DNA of 64,000 nt from Conchocele bisecta. Its lineage: Eukaryota; Mollusca; Bivalvia; Lucinida; Thyasiridae. Of the stretch, positions 55,795 through 64,000 are shown piece by piece. The position numbers were made by a program, and so were the translations under genes. Under the pieces are notes generated by a model. The model did no database searches, was not told where the DNA came from, and saw nothing but the letters and a program-made list of their open reading frames with translations. Each line of letters begins with the position of its first letter. Positions within the stretch are counted from its first letter, which is position 1. The stretch spans positions 83,508,068 through 83,572,067 of the forward strand of contig CM055275.1 in assembly GCA_029237695.1 (NCBI GenBank), written 5' to 3'.

Positions 55795-56190
55795 GTTTGT
55801 TTGTTTGTTTGTTGGGGTTTAACGGCCTATCACAGCTAAGGTCATTTAAGGCCGGGTCAATGGGTTTATTACTAAATCCCATATATTACCTGTACAAGTA
55901 CATGTACATGTTCAAGTACATGTACAAATGGGGGGGGGGAATCCCAAAATCAGAACTGAATATTTACAATAACAAAACTATATATTCAGCCCTGAAATAA
56001 TCCTGATCTGATGCCAGGTCCTCGCCACACCAGAATCACTTGGCCACTCCCAAAAGCAATAGGATCAGTAATAATCTTACTACTTTTATAATGGGCAATA
56101 ACCCAATTCAACTCCCAGGTAACTAAAGAGCCAAAGATGAAAACGTACCTGAGGGCCAAACCAGGTAAATCGTGATTCCTATAAGGAGGA
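55795..56190 (+). repeat. Dispersed GTTTAACGG...TATCAACAGC repeat
   Basis: Allele of 21678-22080. Confidence 0.8.
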
Positions 56191-56366
56191 ACCCATACCG
56201 TTAACTTACGCCGTCTCATTCGCCCGACCACCACCCACAGTATGTAGTAGTTATAAGCCATACGAAAGTTATAAGTCATACTGAAGTTATAAGCCATACG
56301 GAAGTAGTTTATTGATAAACATTTGTGACGGACATCATTCAATGTCTACATGTATATAACATTTAA

Positions 56367-57369
56367 AACAAGAGGGCCGTGATGGCCCTATATCGCTCAC
56401 ATGTGCACTGTCACAAAAATCAAGCAAATACTGGTATCTACAGTTGTCACTACATATACATCAAAATAAGCCCATGACAGGCACAAAATGTCAATGCGAC
56501 AAACTTGAGAAGTCACCAGGGTAGGAGTTGTCTCGCGATATGTACAGATATATCTTACACAACTTTGAGAGGTATGGAGACCACACACAACAGGATGCTT
56601 CCAGCCTACTTTGTATTGCAATCCTTAGATCTTATGTATTATATAACCATATTCTGTAAAAGGTTGACCCCTATTTGAGCCCCCGGGCCGTGTCAATTTT
56701 TGACCCAGATGCCACCATTTTAACAGCTTTGAAAAAGCATTGTACAGTGATCATTTCTGTCATGTTTAGTCGAAATCGGTTTGGTGTTTCGTTAGAATTT
56801 CTTTTCAGAATTTATGCTATTTTTAGACGGCATACATCTTGGATTAACGACGACCGCCATTTTAACAAAACTGAAAAGGCTTTACCAATGAACAATAATT
56901 GCGAAGTTTGGCTACCAATAGCCAAGCATTTGTATGAAGAAAACATTTGAAATATCTAAAAAAGGAACGACCTATTGACCTTTCGGCGGCCATCTTGGAT
57001 GATGTAATCATCCAATTCGGTTAAAACAGCACCACAGCGATCGCCTCATCAATACCTTTGATTTGATATATGATAAGACCATATTCCGTCAAAAAATTAA
57101 ATGTTACCCCAATTTGACCACACGGGCCACGCCCATTTTTTGCATTGTACGTCGATCATTCCTACCAAGTTTCGTCGAAATCCGGCTAGCGGTTCATGAG
57201 AAGAAGATGAAGTTTGACAATGACCATGCAGTTTAGTGAATATAGGCCCAATGGTTACCGAGAAGAACACGTTTGAAAATGTTCACGGACGGACGACGGA
57301 CGACGGACAGACGGACGTACTCATTGCGGTAACAATAGCTCACATGAGCTTCGCTCAGTTGAGCTAAAA
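56367..57369 (+). repeat. AACAAGAGGGCC...GAGCTAAAA repeat, long allele
   Basis: Same ends as 22256-22582 but with about 680 further bases that include tggatgatgtaatcatccaa and 'attttgaccc'-like blocks. The 91-codon frame at 56675-56950 lies wholly in the extra part and has no motif. Confidence 0.7.
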
Positions 57370-57774
57370 TACATGTACAATAAAATGGTTCTCAATGAAG
57401 AGTATATTCAGACGATTGATTACGGAGCTCCAGATAAGCAAATACGCACCTTATCTGGAGCATACCCATTTTGTATTCAGAATATGTGCTGTTGTACACA
57501 ATATTTCAGCTAGAGTCAAGTCATATCACAACTTTAAACCATACATAACAACATTCATCAGAGTCAAAGATTTTGGATTCCTGATGTTACTAAGTGAGTC
57601 ATGCAGAGGTTTTTATACCTTGTTAACTCTGTTAATAGCCATAACACGTGCCAATGTTTGTAGCATAAGAACATATTTGGTATGATTTATTTATGTTTAA
57701 CATCCAAACAATATCTAAGGTCATTTTAGGTTGGTTCAACAGGCCGGATCTCGTATTTAAACCAATGCATTCAA

Positions 57775-58065
57775 GGGCGGATTCACGTAGGGGAAAACCC
57801 GCCCCTCCCCCCCCCCTCCCCTAACATTTGGCAAGTAAAGACATTATTTGCTCTAAAATGTGCCATAACGCAGCAAAATGGGGTGTAGATATCCAAAATA
57901 TTCCGGAGGCATACCGCCGGACCCACCTAGCAATCTCCCCAGCTCCGCTTGGTCGACGAACAAACGGTGCTAGTTCGAAAATATGGTAAACTATTTCAAT
58001 TCCCACAGTCAATTCCCAAAGTCCCCCCCCCCCAACCTAACCTGAAATCCTGGATCCGCCCCTGG
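57775..58065 (+). repeat. GGCGGATTCACG...GGATCCGCCCCTGG repeat, copy 3
   Basis: Allele of 23007-23312 with a shorter C tract. Confidence 0.8.
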
Positions 58066-58338
58066 CATTGGTGAAAGAAAACCTTAAAAATGACATAATG
58101 GTTATGTACTAAGTGTTATGTAGGTGCGACGTTGAGATCATAGATTGCATGATCAACATAATAAATATTCAGAAAAGGTACAATGTTGAATACAAAATGT
58201 TGATATAGAAATTCTGCATCGCTTTCTTAAGTAACATACATACAACTAGCTGATACATGTACAAGGATCTTGATAAGCATGTAGTTACCAGACCCTTCCA
58301 TATTGACAAGAAATCATGCATGATTATTTTACCATATA

Positions 58339-58553
58339 CAGTGAAACATCTCTAAACCGGACACCTTGGGAGGTCCCTAGGGTGTCCAGCTTAGTGAGGT
58401 TTCACTGTAAATCAGACATTTGATAATTCTGAGCCATAGTTGTGTACTCTGCGATCAAGAACAGGCATTATCACTTGAGAAAGATGACCTAGGAATTTAT
58501 CAAAATAAGATTACAGGTGTTGTATTGGTGTCCGGTTTAGAGAGGTTCCACTG
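58339..58553. mobile_element. TA-flanked CAGTGAAAC MITE (allele)
   Basis: Allele of 23583-23797. Confidence 0.8.
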
Positions 58554-58807
58554 TACCAGTATATCTAGCCGGTGCTCCATGTATATTAAATTAAACCGAA
58601 TTAGTAATTATTTAAAATAGACTAGAAAATGTGTTCATAGAACACGGATGATCCATATATCGTTGTGATAAGCGAGGCAAAATTCCAAGTCCAAACGGCA
58701 GATAATCCATGACCCGGAGGGTCGAATCAAAAACCGAAATCACATTTACTCATCATAAGGAAGCTACATACCAAGTTTCAAGTCTTTAGCTACTACGGTT
58801 TAATTTT

Positions 58808-59150
58808 GGTTTGTTTGTTTGTTGGGCTTTAACGGCCTATCAACAGCTAAAGCCATTTAAGGCCGGGTCAATTGGTTTAGTACTAAATCCCATATATTAC
58901 CTGTACAAGTACATGTACAAATGGGGGGGGGAATCATACCTGAATATTTACAATAAAAAAACTATATATTCAGCCCTGGAAACAGATTAATCCTGATCTG
59001 ATGCCAGGTCCTCGTCACACCAGAATAACTTGGCCCCCTCCCAAAAGCAGTAGGTTCAGTAATAAGCTTACAACATTTGTAATGGAAAATAACCCAATTC
59101 AACTCCCAAGTAACAAAAGAGCCAGGCAAATCGTGATTCCTATAAGGAGG
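58808..59150 (+). repeat. Dispersed GTTTAACGG...TATCAACAGC repeat
   Basis: Allele of 24047-24370. The tandem ~150-bp units continue on both sides (58660-59660). Confidence 0.75.
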
Positions 59151-59664
59151 AACCTCTACCCTTAATTTACACCATCGCGTTCACCCTACCAACTACCCAC
59201 TACGGTGTAAGTGTTTTAAGACTTACAAGCCAAAATTTGAAAATTCTGAGTTGAAAAGGGGAGATTACCAATGACCCGGGGGATCGAATCAAAAATCAAA
59301 ATAACTTTGCGCATCTACTCATCATACGGAAGCTACGTATCAAGTTTCAGGTGTGTAGCTATTAGGGTTTAAATGTTTTACGACTTACAAGCCAAAATTG
59401 GAAAATTTTAAGTCGAATCAAAAATCAAAGTAAACTTTGCACATCTACTCATCATAAGGAAGCTACAAACAATGTTTCACTTCTGTAACTAGTACGGTTT
59501 AAAAATGTTATGACTTAGAAAGCAAAATTGCCAAATAATAAGCCGAAAAGGGGAGTTAATCCATGACCCGGGGGCCGAATCAAAAATTTAAATAAACTTT
59601 GCGCATCTACTCATCATAAGGAAGCTACATACCATGTTTCAGGTATGTAGTTATTACGGTTTAA

Positions 59665-60141
59665 AGGTACATGCCGATTCAGTAGGCACAAAATGTTCTT
59701 TACATCAGAGACTTCATCTGAGAAATTTTCTTGCAAAATAAACACTCATTCAACATTACCCCACGTATTGATTGGCATTATTATACATTTTATATCAGAC
59801 GTAGCTTTCCACACTGATATCCTTAAAATGTTAACGGACATTACTATCTATTCTCTGTATTTTTGTTTTTGATGTGCAATGATCATAATTTATAATCTGT
59901 CGACAAAATTTGTTTCTGGTGACGCATTTAATGAGTATAAATAATTAAAAAAATATCATGCCTCATTTGCATAGGAAAATAGCCTGCCGCCCGTCACTAT
60001 CAGCAACATAAATATTATTAAATGATTATATCTGTATAGCTGGCACTCGTACTTTTTAGAAGTGTTGGAATAGTGACACAAATATACACTTATTTAATTC
60101 CTATGAAGAACATTTTGTGCCTACTGAGTGGGCATGTACCT
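59665..60141 (+). mobile_element. TTAA-type MITE (allele)
   Basis: Allele of 24898-25370. TTAA on the left, TTGA on the right. Confidence 0.8.
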
Positions 60142-60493
60142 TTGAAAGTTTTACGACTGACAAGGTTGGTGACGGACGGACAGAAGGACGGACCGACTAA
60201 CATTTTGGGTTTATTGGCTGTTTGTTCTTTAAAATATCAAAGGAATAGCCCCTAAACTACAATAGGTTTAGGGGCTAAAGGAATAAATATATTGTATTCT
60301 ATTGTCTTAGGCTCCTCCACATAGCCACTAAACCCCCAATGTTAGCCCGGACGGACGGACGGACGGACAGACAACCAAGCCAAAAACAATATGTCTCTCC
60401 ATTCATGGGGGAGACATAATAATGTCATTTGAATTTGTACTAAAGGGACTGTCTCAGATATACAATATATAAATGTTCGCATCATGCAATGTA

Positions 60494-60640
60494 AATGACA
60501 TGTGGCTGCAACGGGAGAAATGGGGCTCATGGGTTTTGCGACCAGTGTCGATCAAGATCAACCTGTCACCCGCAGTCTGGTCAAGAGTGTGATCAGGAGT
60601 TAGTTACACTGGTCACAAATCCCATAAAGCTAATTTCTCA
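60494..60640. repeat. GATCAG-type repeat (allele)
   Basis: Allele of 25733-25880. It is followed by the two AAGAACATG foldbacks (about 60675-60855 and 61148-61305), also shared with copy A. Confidence 0.6.
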
Positions 60641-62010
60641 GTCGCAGATGACACACGCCGTGATATTGTGTACATAAGAACATGTGCGATTGTTCATGAA
60701 ATATATTTACAGTACATATCAAAATGTTTCTGTAAATGACGTCGAAAGATGAACACATTTCTATAACAAATGCAGAATCACCAACATTCGACGTCAAAAA
60801 TACAGAAAATATAGTAAATATTTTTCATGAAAAATTGCCCATGTTCTTTAGGTACAAAGTTACATGGCGTGTCATATGTCAATCAATCACATAATTTTAT
60901 TTGATGAACTTTCCAAAAACATGGGTTATATTGAAGTACATAATACTACCAGAAACTATGATAAACAGGACAGATAATTTTGCATTTTGGATATACATGT
61001 ACCAGTAAGGAACAATTGTGAAATCTCTTTATATTTTGTTGTGAAATGATCATACTATACCACAGTCAGAAATAAGTTTCCATTATAGTCACGAGTGAAA
61101 TTAATTTAAATACAATAAAGTTTAAAAACAAAAACATGTTTATAATAAGAACATGTCTGTGTAATTGTTCATGAAAATAAATACTGTAAATGACGTCGAA
61201 AGATGAAGAAATTGTCATAGCAAATGCGGAATCACCAACATTCGACGTCTAATATGGAAAATATCGTAAATATTTTTCATGGAAAATCGCACATGTTCTT
61301 AGGTTCAAAATGACATGGCGTATCTCATATGTCAATCAATCGCCCCCGGGAAATTGTTTAAATTACATAGCTGCTGAAAAAGCATTTAATGATATTATCA
61401 TCATATTAATTGCCTTCTATGTGAAGAACTAAAACTATTTCAAATTATATACCAAAATAAATAGTTTTAAATCTTAATTACATACTTGTACAAATTTAAA
61501 TTCTGTAGTCTAAAAGTTGAGCAAGAAAGGGGTTTAATGGAGATATAAGAAGATTCTATTTTCGCGATATGCTGATGTATTCATCATTTATATATCAAAT
61601 AAAACAAATTTCACAGTAATCCGACCAGAATATGCCGTTCTTTTACGGATTTCATATTCCGGACAGCCAGCTTTTGCAGCCGTCACAGCATGACAAACTT
61701 CCCTTATTTTGCTTACCACTAGGACAGATAAACAAAATGGATTCAACCAATCAGCATATAATAGGTGTGGCTTCGTTGAATTCAGAATACACCTGTCCCA
61801 AAGTCCACTTCCCTATTTGCCTCCAGTCAAACCATCTGATAAGTTGTTTGTTATGCCGAACTATTAATGACCTCCGGCGGCATCTGTTTGATCGTAGCTA
61901 CACACGCGTGTCACTGATTATTTCAGCTCAAATTCCATTTTTTTCTCATTCTGGCTGAGCTGTCTGTTTAACCGTGAATCACAACAGAATGCCGCACAGA
62001 TAGTCATCGC

Positions 62011-62297
62011 CGACGCAGGCGCGGATACAGAAATAATTGCAGGTGTAGACTTCCGCGAGCGCGAAGCTCGATGCGCATCGTAAAGTCTGGGGGTGCTCCC
62101 CCAGGAAATTTTTTAATGCCAGATCGCCGCATATGCGATTTCCTGACACCTAGGCCACGAGAAAAGTCATCCAACTATTCGAGTATTGTATTATTTTCTT
62201 CTCTCTTTTGTTTGCCGGGAGCAGGGGGGGGAGGGGGTACGGGACCCCTGGACTCCCGGATTCCCCCCCCCCTGTACCTGTATCCGCGCCTGCGACG
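62011..62297. repeat. GCGCGGATACAG terminal-inverted-repeat element (allele)
   Basis: Allele of 27253-27540. The GTACCTTCGGACATC foldback follows at about 62370-62558. Confidence 0.8.
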
Positions 62298-63042
62298 ATT
62301 GCAATCAACGTAAGTCCCATTTCTCTAGTCACCGTCACATATCACCCACGACATGTCACATGTGACTGTGTACCTTCGGACATCTGCGTAATTTCAGGAA
62401 ATATATTTACATAAAATGTAATATAATTATTTTCCGTAAATGACGACAGAAGTTGACAAAATTGTCATTTTACTTCATTAAAGAAAACTCTTGTAGATCT
62501 AGATCTAATTTTTCTACATGTATTTATTGAAATTGCGCGGATGTCCGAAAGTACAAAATCCCATGGCGTTTCTCATTTGACGCACACCTGTCATTTGACG
62601 ATGCGATATCTATACAAAACGTCGGTATCACGTTACGCGCGAGCCGTCTCGGGCCTCAAAACTGTGACCCCCCACCCGATAATTATAAATAGATGTCATG
62701 TGCTAGTTATGTGTGATTCATCTCCCGCCATATTGAAGATGCTCTATTTACTTTCTGCTTCGTGTGACCTTAGAATTTTGCTAATCAACACTTTATTAGG
62801 TGAGTTTGTGATAATATTTTCGTGTCATATTGGAATATAGTCTATCAATAACAATATAGCAAAGTATGAATGTCAATGCCCAGCAGTTTTTTTCTATATT
62901 TTAGTGCGCGAATTGTAAATACTATTACGCACATTTTTACTATGCAGCGTGGTGTAGCGAATAGGTCAACCTGTTGCCTATAAAGCGGAATATGTGCAGT
63001 TAGGTTCATCCATGTCTATGTTATATCTGAGACCCAGTGCCT

Positions 63043-64000
63043 TTAATGTCCGAGACGAAATACTTTCATACAGTCATTATCTAACCGAGATACATACAGA
63101 GAATTGTCGTGTTGGTTGTAACAGGCTGCCCAAGGCCGCCATAACCGTCCGTCCCCGAATACTTCAATACTACTGGTACAATCCGCCGTTATGTGGTGGA
63201 TGTTGCCAGACTCGCAGCCGCAGACATAGATACTTCCGTCTTTGTGGACGGCGAGTCCGCATGGAACCGCCAAGTTGTCTCCCTTGTATCGGGCCAGCAC
63301 GACGCCATCCCGTGTCACACGTGTTACCCTGCCGCCGACGTCTGTCGTGATCAACTCCCCACGGGTGTTGTGACTTATATACCGGAGGCCGCCATCAGGA
63401 CATGTCCATACAGTTCTCACCTTCCTACCCCTCATGTCAATCTCCACAATGTCTCGTGATTCCCAATATACCGCCGCCAGGTTGTCGCCACATCTGGTCA
63501 CACTGCGGCATTTCACTGCGGTTTGGATGACCTTCCCGGGGGTCATGGTGCCCGATACGGACACAAACTGGACGGTCTTGTTGTCTGGCATACATAAAGC
63601 TACCTGTCCGCCGGCTGTCTCCGCAATGTCGCTGGGATGGGATTGTAGTGGAACGTGGGACACGAGTTTATGGTTGTCGTCAAACAGCTTTATGTTCATA
63701 TTGTGATGGTCCGACAGTAGTAGCCGGCCGTCGGCGAGCACGAGTAAACCTGTGACGTTGCACGTGTTGTCATCTGCAGGTCCACGGATATTGATGTCAT
63801 CACTCAGACATGGGAAGGTTTCCGTCACTAATTGTCCAATAGCACCAACACTGTGTAAATGATCCAATAATGTTTTATTTTCGACAAACACGCACGGCTT
63901 CACGTTGCATTTATGTTGAATACCGGAAGTAGATGTTTTGCACTTGGCTATCAATGTTTCAGCCTCCTTCATCAATATAAATAGATTATTCTCGTGGCCT
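63043..64000 (-). CDS. NHL-repeat protein, copy B, open, 5' end beyond the window
   Basis: The minus-strand frame is open from the window edge to the stop at 63043 (at least 318 codons). The start is not in view; the frame continues past the Met at 63972 upstream (HENNLFILMKEAETL) as in copy A. The N-terminal part is a helical linker (EAETLIAKCKTSTSGI). About 250 residues of NHL-type beta-propeller follow, with blade strands such as VTGLLVLADGRLLLSDHHNM, RYISHNTRGELITTDVGG, CGLAVHKDGSIYVCGCESGN and YNQHDNSLYVSRLDND. It ends KVFRLGH. Copy A shows that a B-box lies upstream, so the full protein is probably B-box/coiled-coil/NHL, as in TRIM-NHL relatives. Such propellers bind RNA or protein partners; the substrate is unknown here. 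A single 3' exon without introns is typical. Confidence 0.85.
   Translation of the reverse strand, partial: GHENNLFILMKEAETLIAKCKTSTSGIQHKCNVKPCVFVENKTLLDHLHSVGAIGQLVTETFPCLSDDINIRGPADDNTCNVTGLLVLADGRLLLSDHHNMNIKLFDDNHKLVSHVPLQSHPSDIAETAGGQVALCMPDNKTVQFVSVSGTMTPGKVIQTAVKCRSVTRCGDNLAAVYWESRDIVEIDMRGRKVRTVWTCPDGGLRYISHNTRGELITTDVGGRVTRVTRDGVVLARYKGDNLAVPCGLAVHKDGSIYVCGCESGNIHHITADCTSSIEVFGDGRLWRPWAACYNQHDNSLYVSRLDNDCMKVFRLGH

Larger units (their letters stand above)
48122..64000 (+). repeat. Copy B of the duplicated or allelic locus (no Polinton)
   Basis: Matches copy A block by block. It has extra DNA at 48307-51318 (minisatellite plus MITE), about 52290-52860 (MITE body), 53627-54229 (solo LTR) and about 56462-57140. 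It lacks the 12.3-kb Polinton. It continues beyond the window. Confidence 0.9.

Overview
The window is AT-rich eukaryotic DNA with almost no intact genes and dense, short, non-coding repeats. Several repeat families look like those I associate with bivalve mollusc genomes: a (GTTT)n-headed repeat reading GTTTAACGGCCTATCAACAG, a CTGATCAGGATCTACACTGG-type repeat, a repeat opening AACAAGAGGGCC, and GGGGCGGATCC-type repeats. The one host gene family seen, a B-box/NHL-repeat protein, is also common in bivalves. I infer a bivalve, probably heterodont; this rests on recognition, not on a search.

Layout. Bases 1-5456 end one contig and hold only foldback and MITE-like repeats. After a 500-N gap (5457-5956) comes a contig running to 47621. 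After a second 500-N gap (47622-48121) the last part begins with the same bases as the first contig and stays collinear with it to the window end. So 5957-8392 plus 20681-29400 (copy A) and 48122-64000 (copy B) are two versions of one locus, a few per cent different. They are either the two haplotypes placed in tandem by the assembler or a real segmental duplication.

The main object is in copy A: a complete 12,282-bp Polinton/Maverick element at 8393-20674. It has ~240-bp terminal inverted repeats, a 6-bp target duplication (CACGTC/CACATC), and an intact empty site in copy B (54783-54788). It carries decayed genes for a zinc-finger protein-primed DNA polymerase B (minus strand), a zinc-finger packaging-type ATPase (plus strand, diverging from the polymerase) and a retrovirus-like integrase with a chromodomain (plus strand). 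No capsid or protease gene is visible. Later insertions sit inside it: a TA-flanked 1.5-kb MITE, a SINE fragment and a dispersed repeat. The TIR ends show a terminal 19-bp duplication, and the subterminal DNA carries a repeated 12-mer.

Copy B lacks the Polinton but has its own insertion, a 598-bp solo LTR with a 5-bp target duplication (53627-54224) whose empty site is intact in copy A. Both copies end in a minus-strand B-box/NHL gene. It is open in copy B (63043-64000, running off the window) and frameshifted in copy A (28285-29720).

Between the copies (about 29.7-47.6 kb) I see no convincing gene. It holds a ~330-bp satellite (37.5-40.6 kb), an ~18-bp palindromic satellite (35.6-35.9 kb), several MITE families, a promoter-like repeat in two copies, and one SINE with a perfect 12-bp target duplication (46084-46400).
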